A DNA stretch of 64,000 nt, taken from assembly GCF_004114975.1 (NCBI RefSeq), contig NZ_CP030052.1:372001-436000 (forward strand). Reading direction: 5' to 3'. This DNA comes from Bradyrhizobium guangdongense (lineage in GTDB: Bacteria > Pseudomonadota > Alphaproteobacteria > Rhizobiales > Xanthobacteraceae). Numbering within the stretch: position 1 is the first letter of the stretch; each line of letters starts with the position of its first letter. Made by a program: the position numbers and the translations under genes. Shown piece by piece: positions 53,536 to 62,451 of the stretch. Under the pieces are notes generated by a model that was given only the letters and a program-made list of their open reading frames with translations, made no database searches and was not told where the DNA came from.

Positions 53536-54279
53536 ATGGCTGGCCGTCTGGCTGGACGTCACATTTTGATCTCGGGCGGCGGAAGCGGAATCGGCCATGC
53601 CACCGCCATGCGATGCGCCGAGGAAGGAGCGGTGGTGACTGTTGTCGGACGGCGGCTCGATTGCTTGAAAGAGGTCGCCAGGTTGACGCGAGGACACGCT
53701 ATTGCGGCGGATCTTACCGACGAGGCGCAAGCATTTGCCGCGGTGAACGACGCCGCGGCCCTTATGGGCTGTCTCGATGGTATCATCAATTGCGTCGGCA
53801 ATGCCGAGGCCGCTGTTCTAGAAGATATCGACTTAGCTCGTTGGGACGCGAGTCTTCGCACCAACCTTACGTCTCACTACCTGGTCTGCAGAGCAGCATT
53901 GCCACATCTTCGAAAGACTCGAGCAGCAGCCATCGTCAACGTGTCGGCACTGGCAGGTATACGACCCGGTGTAAGCAGCGCGGCGTACGGAGCCGCAAAG
54001 GCCGGCGTCATCCAATTTACCAAGACACTTGCTGCCCAGTTGGCGCCCGATATACGAGTGAACTGCGTCTGCCCGGGGGCCGTCGATACTGAGATGATGG
54101 ACCGATTTTTGGCCGGAAAGTCAGCCTCGCAACAAGACGCTTTTCTGGCGAGGTACGCGCTGAGGCGGCTGGCAATTCCCCTAGAAATAGCAAATCTCTT
54201 GCTGTTCCTGGTCAGTTCGGAGGCTCAGTACATCACAGGCAGCAACTATGTCTGCGACGGAGGTCGGGCCTATCAGTGA
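53536..54279 (+). CDS. SDR-family dehydrogenase
   Basis: 247 aa classical SDR. SGGGSGIGHATAMRCAEEG cofactor motif; D in AADLTDEAQ; NCVGNAE (NNAG variant); catalytic Ser in NVSALAG; YGAAK carrying Tyr and Lys; CPGAVDTEM. The active site is complete, unlike the SDRs at 43202 and 45551. Likely oxidises a hydroxyl group on the aromatic side chain or a pathway intermediate. Convergent with the second FAH gene. Confidence 0.92.
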   Translation: MAGRLAGRHILISGGGSGIGHATAMRCAEEGAVVTVVGRRLDCLKEVARLTRGHAIAADLTDEAQAFAAVNDAAALMGCLDGIINCVGNAEAAVLEDIDLARWDASLRTNLTSHYLVCRAALPHLRKTRAAAIVNVSALAGIRPGVSSAAYGAAKAGVIQFTKTLAAQLAPDIRVNCVCPGAVDTEMMDRFLAGKSASQQDAFLARYALRRLAIPLEIANLLLFLVSSEAQYITGSNYVCDGGRAYQ

Positions 54280-54394
54280 TAGGGAGGTCCTACCGAACGG
54301 AACTTGTCACCTGTCCAGTCGACACTGGATCATGACGGCTAGGCTAAGGCTGGCACGCTTGGATAAGGCGACCAGCCTAATTTGCAGATGAGAT

Positions 54395-54412
54395 CGGGCC
54401 TAGACAGGCCCG
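54395..54412. terminator. Hairpin between convergent SDR and FAH genes
   Basis: CGGGCCT (54395-54401) pairs with AGGCCCG (54406-54412), 4-nt loop. It lies 116 bp after the SDR stop and 100 bp after the FAH stop on the other strand. No clear T run; possible bidirectional terminator. Confidence 0.4.
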
Positions 54413-54512
54413 CGATGGCTCGGTGTCGACAGAGCAGGCATGGCGCGCTGCCAAGCCCGCTCAGCCCTTTTGAAAGATCTGACAGTGCGAACCGCGGGTC
54501 GGACCGCTTGAA

Positions 54513-55469
54513 CTAGGTCGGCAGCCGCGAATTCGCGGGGACGATCCGCGGCGGCCCCAGAGCGCCACGCTGGGTGCGCGGCTTCTTCACGAAGTCTGCA
54601 AACTCGGCATCGACGCCGTATGGCCAGCTGCGCTTGAGAGGGTCCTCCACTAACGTCGTCAGCCGACCGAGCCCCGTTATTTCCTGAACGATGGTATCGC
54701 CATGCTGCATCGGACCTAAACCCTGACGGTTGCAGCCTGTCGCGATTATATCGCCTGGGAAGAACGTATTGAACATCGAGGCCTTGTGAATGAGCGCCGG
54801 GATTCGATGGGCCATGTCACTTGTGTGGTAGTCCTGCCGTAGCTCGCCGTTGGCCCAAAGCCGGACCTGCAGATCGTGAGGGTCCCGCACTTCATCCTTT
54901 GTCACGACCAAGGGACCAAGAGGCGCAAACGTATCCCAATTCTTTTGCGTGAAAAATGACATCTGACCGTTCGACAATATGCCGCGTGCGGACCCGTCTT
55001 GAACGATCGTGTATCCAAAAACATAATCCAACGCTTCGCTCTCCGAGACGTCCTTGCAGGTCTTGCCTATGACCACGCCTAGTTCCAATTCGTGATGGAC
55101 GATGGTCACTTCGACCTTAGGAAGAATCATTGTGTCGCCATCGCCAATGATCGCAGATGGCGATTTGTGAAAGAACTCAAGATCGCTGATATTGCCTTCG
55201 ATCCCCTCTTTATAGTTCGCTGCGGCGCACAGAATTTTAGATGGTCGCGGCAGCGGCGCTCTCAGCCGCACTTCGGAGACTGGGCGGCCCTTCGTGCGCG
55301 ACACGTAATCCTCCAAGAGCGGCCGGTAGGTCGCCCAGTTAGTCATCAGACCTTCCATCAGGTATTGAGGCCCGCATTTCGCGAGCGCGGAAACCGGCTT
55401 TGTGATGTCGACAATTTCATTCTCTTTGATTGCCCCGGGTATGAACTCGTTGAACAAAGCTAGTTTCAT
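54513..55469 (-). CDS. Fumarylacetoacetate-hydrolase-family protein (copy 2)
   Basis: 318 aa from ATG 55469 (MKLALFNEFIPGAIKENEIV); upstream frame to 55541 is not conserved. FAH fold: PSKILCAAANYKEGIEGN; VEVTIVHHELELGVVIGKTC (metal ligands); LDYVFGYTIVQDGSARG; TFAPLGPLVVTKDEVRD; FFPGDIIATGCNRQGLGPMQ. Longer and different from copy 1, so a distinct substrate is likely (for example a decarboxylase/isomerase step or a second ring-cleavage product). A weak copy of the shared motif (55588-55606) lies about 120 bp upstream. Confidence 0.88.
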   Translation of the reverse strand: MKLALFNEFIPGAIKENEIVDITKPVSALAKCGPQYLMEGLMTNWATYRPLLEDYVSRTKGRPVSEVRLRAPLPRPSKILCAAANYKEGIEGNISDLEFFHKSPSAIIGDGDTMILPKVEVTIVHHELELGVVIGKTCKDVSESEALDYVFGYTIVQDGSARGILSNGQMSFFTQKNWDTFAPLGPLVVTKDEVRDPHDLQVRLWANGELRQDYHTSDMAHRIPALIHKASMFNTFFPGDIIATGCNRQGLGPMQHGDTIVQEITGLGRLTTLVEDPLKRSWPYGVDAEFADFVKKPRTQRGALGPPRIVPANSRLPT

Positions 55470-55927
55470 CGAAGTACTCCTCGCATCCCGCTGAAAGCCG
55501 CCGCCTAAGGTGCATAAACCAAGGCGCATCCGACGCTGCACGTCGCGACCGACGCAATGTCACTAGGCGTCAAACCCACCAATCAAAATAGTATGGAATT
55601 TTGCAAGCGCTGGAACAGCGCAATTTTTTACTCGAATTGCACAGCGAAGCACCGAATACTCTGATGTAAAGCATGGCAGGTCGGGGCTTGCATGACGGTA
55701 AGGAGAGCGGCCTCGGAAAGGCGACCGGACCGTAGCTCGCGGCCAAGTCTCTGACGGGAGGGGAGTGAAGGAGCGAGCCCGCCACCTGCGCTCGGCTTCA
55801 CCTCGTCTGCGGCCATTGGCTTCCATGACCGAATGTGGACGCTGCGGCGCGGCGTGTCGAGCGGCAAGCCAATGATTGGACTTCCACAACATTCGTCCAA
55901 CTGCTGGCTCTTGCGAGACCAATGCTC
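55470..55927. other. Intergenic region upstream of FAH copy 2
   Basis: About 458 bp between IclR and FAH2 on the same strand. It contains a weak copy of the shared motif at 55588-55606 (ATAGTATGGAATTTTGCAA, 2 bp longer). Frames on the minus strand are not recognisable genes. Confidence 0.45.
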
Positions 55928-56932
55928 CTAAGTTGGCGGCTCGGCTAGGCCGCCCAGGCGCCGCGAAGCTGCTTGCGCGGCGGCGCGGAGCTTCTTTTGA
56001 AGTGCAGGTTCGCTATTGATGGACGAACCATGGACTGACCCAAAAAACGTGAGGGCCATTGGCACACGGCCGCGATGATCGAAAATCGGCGCTGCTGTGG
56101 TTTCCAATCCTAGTCTGATGACTGTGGGAAATACGGGGTCGAGCAGACCATTGCGTTGCTGCGATGGAACCGATGCTGAGAGACCGAACTCGCGAACCGC
56201 CGCACACATGCGCGTCACGTCCTGGCGCCGAATCTGCTGTTCGGGGTTCTCGCGATTCCACACGGCAAGCTCTTGCTTCACCAGCGGGGCAATTTCCCCT
56301 CCCTCGCGATAGGCCATGAGCACGCGCCCGGTTGCCGACCATAAGAGCGGGAGCACGCGGCCTTCGTCGATCCGGAAATGATAGCCCAAGCGTCCGGATT
56401 GCCAACGCACCACCGTCGGACCAAATGAGCCCCAAACGGAGAGATGTCCGTCAAAGCCGGTCTCCTCACTGAAGGCGACGAGCGCATCCACGCCGATCCG
56501 AATGTGATCCAATTGACCGAGGGCAACCAATCCTAATTCGACAACGGCTTGCCCCAAAGCGTAATGGCCTGATCTGACGTCCTGCTCCATAAAGCCCGCC
56601 GCGAGCAGGCTTGACAAATACCTATGAGCCCGGCTCGGGCTGAGTCCGCTGACGGTGGCAACATCCTTAAGCGGAAGCGGCCGGCGCTCCTTCGCGATCG
56701 CCTGTAGCATTGATAGACCAACGAGCATGGCACGGATGCCGTTGCCGGCCTCTTCCCCGTCCTCCCGTTCACGCAGCGGCATTCCCTTTGACCGGAGCCT
56801 GCCGCCAGCTGGAAGGCCCTTAGCTTTTTTCGGATCCGAGCGGAGGTTCTTTTTTCGGGCCATGTCTTTGATAGCGGTGGCTGCGCCGTGGTTCGGATCA
56901 AGATCGTTATTCGGTTCCGTGCCGTGCTTCAA
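55928..56932 (-). CDS. IclR-family transcriptional regulator
   Basis: 334 aa, with a long basic N-terminal tail (about 60 aa: ARKKNLRSDPKKAKGL). The winged HTH is PLPLKDVATVSGLSPSRAHR, YLSSLLAAGFMEQ. The C-terminal effector domain is VALGQLDHIRIGVDALVAFS, RVLPLLWSATGRVLMAY, RLGLETTAAPIFDHRG. IclR proteins commonly control aromatic catabolic genes. It is upstream of FAH2 on the same strand and one of three candidate readers of the shared motif. Confidence 0.9.
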   Translation of the reverse strand: MKHGTEPNNDLDPNHGAATAIKDMARKKNLRSDPKKAKGLPAGGRLRSKGMPLREREDGEEAGNGIRAMLVGLSMLQAIAKERRPLPLKDVATVSGLSPSRAHRYLSSLLAAGFMEQDVRSGHYALGQAVVELGLVALGQLDHIRIGVDALVAFSEETGFDGHLSVWGSFGPTVVRWQSGRLGYHFRIDEGRVLPLLWSATGRVLMAYREGGEIAPLVKQELAVWNRENPEQQIRRQDVTRMCAAVREFGLSASVPSQQRNGLLDPVFPTVIRLGLETTAAPIFDHRGRVPMALTFFGSVHGSSINSEPALQKKLRAAAQAASRRLGGLAEPPT

Positions 56933-57244
56933 GCGGCGGTCGGTTGAGACTTGGGGAGCGAGTGGCTAAAAGCCCGAGAGAAACTAACCGGCCGCTGGGC
57001 TGTTTCAAGCGCCAGGCACAACTGGGCAGCCTATCAAGATTACTGCCGGCTGAATGGCCGTGTGAGAGCGCAAACTTTGGTAGCTCCTCTGCTGGAGTAG
57101 CCGATCTGGAAGCGCAAAAGAGCCGATGTCGCCCTGCGCGGTGGCAGGTTTTGCTAGGCTACGTCGGATCAACAAACCGGACCGATGATCGTGACAGCGA
57201 CGATATCGCGGGCCGTGCCGAGCCTGGAAGGACACGAACCGACG
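56933..57244. other. No gene recognised
   Basis: About 310 bp between iclR and nhaA. I see no supported gene or strong hairpin. Confidence 0.45.
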
Positions 57245-58585
57245 TCACGAACGTCGCACGTAGAAGGCGCCCCAGCCAAGGCCGAGCGTCACGGCTATGG
57301 CCGAGCCCAACAACACGCCCAATTTTGCTGCCCTTAAAAAACCTTCACTGGAGAAGGCCAGCATCGAGATGAAGATGGACATGGTGAAGCCGATGCCCGC
57401 TAGCAGTCCGACGAGAAAGACGCCGCCCCAAGAAACCCCGGGAGCAAGGCAGCAGAACCCCGATCGTACGGCGATCCAGGCCGCTCCGAAAATGCCAAGC
57501 GGCTTTCCCACTATCAAAGCAAGTGCGGTGCCCATCGTCACCAGCAGGCCGGCAGCGGGTAGATCCGCGCCCTTTATGCTGACCCCCGAATTCGCCAGCG
57601 CAAACATTGGCATCACTCCGTAAGCTACCCACGGATGAAGTACCATCTGCACGCGCGACGCGGGCGGCAAAATCTCACGGTGAGCTATGCGAAGGTCGCG
57701 CAACGGCTGCTGCAACAAATGCAGATCTCCTGTTTTCATCGCATCGCCAGTTTTCAACTGTCCGAGCGCTTGCGACGCCACCTCCAGCGGAGGTTCTCGC
57801 ATCGCTATGGGGCGAGCCGGAGTCATCAACCCGAGCACCACTCCAGCAAGTGTTGGGTGGACCCCGGCAACGAACAATCCGACCCAAACCAACAAACCTG
57901 GCACCACATATGGCGATGCCGCACCGATCCCCATCCGCTGGAATCCCAAGACCCCGAGAACGCCAACGGCTGCGATAGCAAGGCCGCCTAATTGCAGAGT
58001 TTCGGTGTAAAAGACGGCGATGATCAAAATCGCAATGATGTCGTCGATGATCGCTAGAGCGAGTAGGAACACTCGCACATTGACCGGGATTCTTCGTCCA
58101 AGCAGGGCGAGGACGCCAACAGCAAAGGCGATGTCCGTCGCGGTCGGCACGGCCCAGCCGTGTCCCCGAGCAGCATCATTGTTGAGGCTTAGATAGATAA
58201 GCGCGGGAACGAGGACGCCACCGGCCGAAGCAATCAGCGGCAGAACGGCCTGGTCAAAGCGGCTCAGTGCGCCCTCATGAACCTCCCGCCGAATCTCCAT
58301 GCCCACAACAAGGAAGAAGACGGTCATCAATGCGTCATTCACCCAGAAATGCAGCGACTGGGAAAAGACGTACTCACCAAGGCCAATGGTGACAGGGAGA
58401 GTCCAAAAGAGGTGGTAACTCGGGGCCGCGGTCGAATTCGCCCAGATCAAGGCCGCGGCTGCTGCAACGAGAAGCACCGCGCCGCTTACTGCCTCAATAT
58501 GCAGAAATCGGTTAAGTGTGTTCGCAGCCTGTTCTGCCAATCGCTGAGCTGTCGGAAGATCGCCGAATTTAGGATCGTGGTTCAT
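57245..58585 (-). CDS. nhaA: Na+/H+ antiporter NhaA
   Basis: 446 aa from ATG 58585 ([20 protein letters not shown]); longer starts lack conservation. Inner-membrane protein with about 12 segments. NhaA motifs: [76 protein letters not shown] with the ion-binding Asp pair; and [15 protein letters not shown]. Exports Na+ in exchange for H+. Flanked by PadR (167 bp upstream, same strand) and a gene-free region; not obviously linked to the catabolic genes. Confidence 0.95.
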   Translation of the reverse strand: MNHDPKFGDLPTAQRLAEQAANTLNRFLHIEAVSGAVLLVAAAAALIWANSTAAPSYHLFWTLPVTIGLGEYVFSQSLHFWVNDALMTVFFLVVGMEIRREVHEGALSRFDQAVLPLIASAGGVLVPALIYLSLNNDAARGHGWAVPTATDIAFAVGVLALLGRRIPVNVRVFLLALAIIDDIIAILIIAVFYTETLQLGGLAIAAVGVLGVLGFQRMGIGAASPYVVPGLLVWVGLFVAGVHPTLAGVVLGLMTPARPIAMREPPLEVASQALGQLKTGDAMKTGDLHLLQQPLRDLRIAHREILPPASRVQMVLHPWVAYGVMPMFALANSGVSIKGADLPAAGLLVTMGTALALIVGKPLGIFGAAWIAVRSGFCCLAPGVSWGGVFLVGLLAGIGFTMSIFISMLAFSSEGFLRAAKLGVLLGSAIAVTLGLGWGAFYVRRS

Positions 58586-58751
58586 AGGCGCAGATCGTCC
58601 GCGTGGCGGCCCGACCATCGCGTTACCTGACGCCGCCCCAATGCAGCGAACACCCATGCGTCCCTATACAGGGTAATGGTGGCAATTCAACGTCGGGACG
58701 AGACCCTGGAACAAGGGCCAGCGGCAGATGGCTGTAAACTGCCGAGGGTCT

Positions 58752-59399
58752 TCATTTTGACTGTGCTCTAGATGCCTTGGCTGGCTCAGTGGCGCGCGAC
58801 AATTCGCCGGCCAATTTTCGATAGGCTTCCATAGCCGTCAGCTTCAGGTCGCGCGAGAGTCGAATGGCAGATAGCAGGCAGAATTGGCGATGATTGCTCT
58901 GTGCCGGCTCCGGCAAACGGAAACGATCAACAAAATCGACCAAGTGTAGGTTGATGGCCGCTATCTCTCCTTCAACGAGCTCGATTTGCCGGTTGAGCAC
59001 GGCCACAGCTTCACTGGGCGGAAGCAACCGCAATGCCGCCATCTTTACGCTGAACTCGTCCCGGACAGGCACATGGGTCGGACCTTTTCTCGCCCACTCC
59101 TTGAGAGCTTCGAGGCCGCGCTCCGTAACCTCGTAGACCTTCTTGTCCGGTTTGCTTTCCTGCGCAATGTCCTCGAACGTGACATAGCCGTGTTCCGCTA
59201 GCAGCTGCAGCGTCGGATAGACTTGGCTGTGCTTGGCCTCCCACATGTAATTGCGCGGGGGGCCCATCAATTGAGTCAGCTCATAACCGGTATGAGGATG
59301 GTGGGCCAAGCTCGTCAGAATGACATAACCAAGCGTCGGAATTGCTGGAGGAGTTGCCGCAGGGGCCTTCCGTTTTACGGTCGTCTTCTTCTTCGCCAT
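58752..59399 (-). CDS. PadR-family transcriptional regulator
   Basis: 215 aa from ATG 59399 (MAKKKTTVKRKAP), with a Lys-rich tail. PadR winged HTH: TLGYVILTSLAHHPHTGYEL; KHSQVYPTLQLLAEHGYV; YEVTERGLEALKEW. C-terminal helical dimerisation domain (VAVLNRQIELVEGEIAAINL). PadR proteins sense phenolic acids and repress divergent catabolic genes. Here it diverges from an aromatic hydroxylase operon, with a typical ATGT-N8-ACAT operator between them. Confidence 0.92.
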   Translation of the reverse strand: MAKKKTTVKRKAPAATPPAIPTLGYVILTSLAHHPHTGYELTQLMGPPRNYMWEAKHSQVYPTLQLLAEHGYVTFEDIAQESKPDKKVYEVTERGLEALKEWARKGPTHVPVRDEFSVKMAALRLLPPSEAVAVLNRQIELVEGEIAAINLHLVDFVDRFRLPEPAQSNHRQFCLLSAIRLSRDLKLTAMEAYRKLAGELSRATEPAKASRAQSK

Positions 59400-59516
59400 C
59401 GCTAGTTCCAAGCTCGCCTAATCTCCAAGCACAATCACGCTCTTACGGAGCATTCAGTGACCTTGCCCTGACCCTGCATAGTCTGGAGGGCGAGCTTTTA
59501 CCATCGGCAACATTTG

Positions 59517-59563
59517 ACATATGCACATTCGCCTGTTACTCACATATGTAATATATGACATAT
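59517..59563 (+). promoter_or_regulatory. PadR-type operator
   Basis: ATATGT (59544-59549), 8-bp spacer AATATATG, ACATAT (59558-59563): a perfect dyad containing the PadR consensus ATGT-N8-ACAT. A further half-site ACATAT is at 59517-59522. It lies between padR and the hydroxylase gene and likely mediates repression of both. Confidence 0.7.
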
Positions 59564-59833
59564 GGAGGAAATCGATGCTTCCCGGCGTCGAATGCCCACT
59601 AAGCCCCGTTGCGCAGCCGGCGTTCGGGTTATTGCGAGGGCCTCTGAAGAATGAGTGGCATGCCCGCAGAGGGACGTTCCGGAGAGCAGCGCGCCCGGCC
59701 AATTCTCAAAAATGCAGGGCAGGGGCATGCCTCTTGGAAAGCCTCGGTCGCTGCCGAAACACCACCTCTAGCGCCGCAGCCCATTGACCGGTGCGGCCAG
59801 ACGGTCTCCGGCGAGCAGTTCAATTCAGGAGGA

Positions 59834-61522
59834 ATGTCCGTGGAAACGATCGATACGCCCGTCTTGATAGTCGGCGGAGGGCCGGTCGGCTTGTCGCTTG
59901 CAATCGATCTCGGTTGGCGCGGTGTCGAAGCGCTGCTCATAGAGCAGGAGCGGCCGACGGCCCGGATGGTTCATCCTCGCATGGACAATGTCGGCATTCG
60001 CACTATGGAATTCTGCCGACGCTGGGGAATTGTCGAGGCCATCGAAATGGCCGGGTTTCCTCGCGATCTGCCGGTCAGCATCGTCTATGCGACGGGGGTC
60101 CTCGGCCACGAACTGGCGCGCGATGTCTACCCTGATAAAGCGCACGCGGTCCCGCCACCGTTTAGCCCGCAAAAGCACGAGCTATGCCCTCAAAATTTTT
60201 TCGACCCCGTACTCCAGAACGCAGCTTCGAGCTACTCGACCAACCAGTTGCTGTATCAGCACCGCCTAGAGGAATTCGAGGACAAGGGCGACCACGTCAT
60301 CGCTCACGTGCGCCCGCTGCTTGGTGGCGAACCACTATGCGTGCGTGCGCAGTACCTTGCCGCCTGCGATGGGGCAAGCAGCACAGTCGCACAGCGACTC
60401 TCGCTTGGTCCGACAAACAGCAAGGTATTGAGTTGTAGCACGAACATCTTCGTTCGGTGTCCGGCTCTGGCGCAGAAGACGCTCGCCCAACGGGCGTATC
60501 GGTACGTGTTAGTCGGGCCTGAGGGGGTTTGGGGAAGCTTCGTCAATATAGACGGGCGCGATACCTGGCGGCTTCAACTGCTCGGCGACGAGACCTGGCC
60601 CAATTGGAGCGAGGCGCAGATCAACACTTTTGTGCGACGAGGAATCGGAGCCGATGTTGACTACGAGGTGCTCTCTTGGTTGCCGTGGTCCCGTCGTGAG
60701 ATCACTGCGCCGAAGTTCAGCTCCGGGCGCTGCTTCCTCGTCGGCGATTCGGCCCATCAGCTCTCTCCGACCGGCGGATACGGCATGAATACGGGCATTG
60801 CCGAGGCGGTTGATCTGTCATGGAAGATCGCAGCTGTGTTGGAGGGGTGGGGCGGCCCCACACTCCTGGAAAGCTACGACACAGAGCGGCGCCCGATCGC
60901 CATGCGCAACGTGTCGCAGGCGTCCGCGAACCTAGCCGCGATGCGCTCGGTTCCTCCAGAGCCGATGCTGCTCGACCAAGGCCCTGCGGGCGAGACGGCG
61001 CGGCGCGCAACAGGAGCCTATACCCAGCAGGCCATGCAGCGGGAATGGAGGTCGTTCGGAATTCATCTTGGGGCGGTCTATCGCAATTCGCCGATCGTCG
61101 TCGCTGAATCGTTCGAACGAGCCGAGCCCGATGTCGCGAACTTCGTGCAAGTAGCCGAGGCCGGCGGCCGCGCACCTCATGTTTGGCTCTCGCCGGGCCA
61201 CTCCACGTTAGACTTATTCGGTCGTGGGTTCGTGCTGCTGGAGTTCGCATCGGAGGTGGGTGCTGCTGTGGGCGGTCTGACCCGTGCGGCGCACGCGGTT
61301 GGGCTGCCAATCCGTCATCAGCTCATCCCGGAGCCAAACACCATCGCCGTCTACGGGCGCCGCTACGCTTTGGTCCGCCCGGACGGACACATCAGCTGGA
61401 TTGGGGACGCTATTCCTGAAGAGCCGGCGCGGCTCATTGATCGCATCCGCGGCGCGGGCGGCGTGCAGGGCACGTCGGCATTAAGAACGCTTCCCTTGAG
61501 CATGGGCAGCGTGGCCTCATGA
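59834..61522 (+). CDS. FAD-dependent aromatic hydroxylase (MhpA/PheA-type)
   Basis: 562 aa from ATG 59834 with AGGAGG 5 bp upstream; an open frame runs back to 59651 but lacks family match. N-terminal FAD fold VLIVGGGPVGLSLAIDLGWR; MVHPRMDNVGIRTMEFCRRW (MhpA-type); DG motif LAACDGASSTVAQRL; GD motif CFLVGDSAHQLSPTGGYGMN. C-terminal thioredoxin-like domain about 430-560. Hydroxylates a phenolic ring using NAD(P)H and O2. Overlaps the SDR gene by 4 bp (ATGA). Under control of PadR (inferred). Confidence 0.92.
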   Translation: MSVETIDTPVLIVGGGPVGLSLAIDLGWRGVEALLIEQERPTARMVHPRMDNVGIRTMEFCRRWGIVEAIEMAGFPRDLPVSIVYATGVLGHELARDVYPDKAHAVPPPFSPQKHELCPQNFFDPVLQNAASSYSTNQLLYQHRLEEFEDKGDHVIAHVRPLLGGEPLCVRAQYLAACDGASSTVAQRLSLGPTNSKVLSCSTNIFVRCPALAQKTLAQRAYRYVLVGPEGVWGSFVNIDGRDTWRLQLLGDETWPNWSEAQINTFVRRGIGADVDYEVLSWLPWSRREITAPKFSSGRCFLVGDSAHQLSPTGGYGMNTGIAEAVDLSWKIAAVLEGWGGPTLLESYDTERRPIAMRNVSQASANLAAMRSVPPEPMLLDQGPAGETARRATGAYTQQAMQREWRSFGIHLGAVYRNSPIVVAESFERAEPDVANFVQVAEAGGRAPHVWLSPGHSTLDLFGRGFVLLEFASEVGAAVGGLTRAAHAVGLPIRHQLIPEPNTIAVYGRRYALVRPDGHISWIGDAIPEEPARLIDRIRGAGGVQGTSALRTLPLSMGSVAS

Positions 61523-62400
61523 GTCTGACCGGCAAAACCCTGTTCATTACCGGCGCAAGCCGAGGCATTGGGCTCGCCATTGCGCTGCGAGCCGCGCAAG
61601 ACGGCGCCAACGTTGCAATTGCAGCCAAGACTGTCGAGGCGCACCGGCATCTTCCCGGCACGATCTATTCTGCCGCCGAAGCCATCGAGCGAGCTGGGGG
61701 CAGGGCGTTGCCGCTGGCCGTCGACGTCCGTGATGAATCCTCCGTCGAGGCCGGCGTTGCCCAAGCGGCAAAGACGTTCGGCGGCATCGACATTTGCATC
61801 AATAATGCATCAGCGATCCATCTGGCCGGCACCCTACAAACGGATATCCGGCGCTTCGACTTGATGGCTCAAGTCAACGCACGCGGGACCTTCATCACTA
61901 CCAAGGCATGCCTTCCGCACCTGATGAAGGCAGCTAATCCGCATGTCTTGATGATATCTCCGCCGCTTGACATGACGCCCAAGTGGTTCGCGCCGCACAC
62001 CGCCTACACCATGGCGAAGTTCGGCATGAGCATGTGCGTGCTCGGCATGAGCGCGGAATTTGCCGATCGCGGTATTGCTGTCAATGCTCTCTGGCCCCGA
62101 ACCGCCATTGCGACGGCTGCCATCCAATTTGCATTGCTCGGAGAGAACGGAATGCGTCATTGCCGCAAGCCGGAGAGCATGGCCGACGCAGCCCATGCCA
62201 TCCTCTCAAAGCCTGCGCGCGCCTTCACGGGCAACTTTCTGATTGACGACACGGTGCTCTATGACGAGGGGGTGCGCGAGTTTACGCATTATAGCGTGGA
62301 TCCGGCGCTGCCTTTGATGGGAGACATGTTCGTTCCGGGCGACTTGCCGGCCCCACCCGGCGTGCAGATCAGCTCCGCTATCGATACCGCACGGAGCTAA
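61519..62400 (+). CDS. SDR-family dehydrogenase, HSDL2/citronellol-dehydrogenase-like
   Basis: 293 aa. TGASRGIGLAIALRAAQDG cofactor motif; AAKTVEAHRHLPGTIYSAA (extended region of this SDR subgroup); NNASAIHLAGT; YTMAKFGMS with catalytic Tyr and Lys; LWPRTAIATAAI. Subgroup members act on medium-chain or aromatic alcohols or ketones. Starts in the stop of the hydroxylase gene and ends 51 bp before the oxidoreductase gene. Second gene of the PadR-linked operon. Confidence 0.9.
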   Translation: MSLTGKTLFITGASRGIGLAIALRAAQDGANVAIAAKTVEAHRHLPGTIYSAAEAIERAGGRALPLAVDVRDESSVEAGVAQAAKTFGGIDICINNASAIHLAGTLQTDIRRFDLMAQVNARGTFITTKACLPHLMKAANPHVLMISPPLDMTPKWFAPHTAYTMAKFGMSMCVLGMSAEFADRGIAVNALWPRTAIATAAIQFALLGENGMRHCRKPESMADAAHAILSKPARAFTGNFLIDDTVLYDEGVREFTHYSVDPALPLMGDMFVPGDLPAPPGVQISSAIDTARS

Positions 62401-62451
62401 TGCCGGCGTGCCGGAAAGTCTTTTGCGCCAGCGCATCCAATGGAGTTGCGA

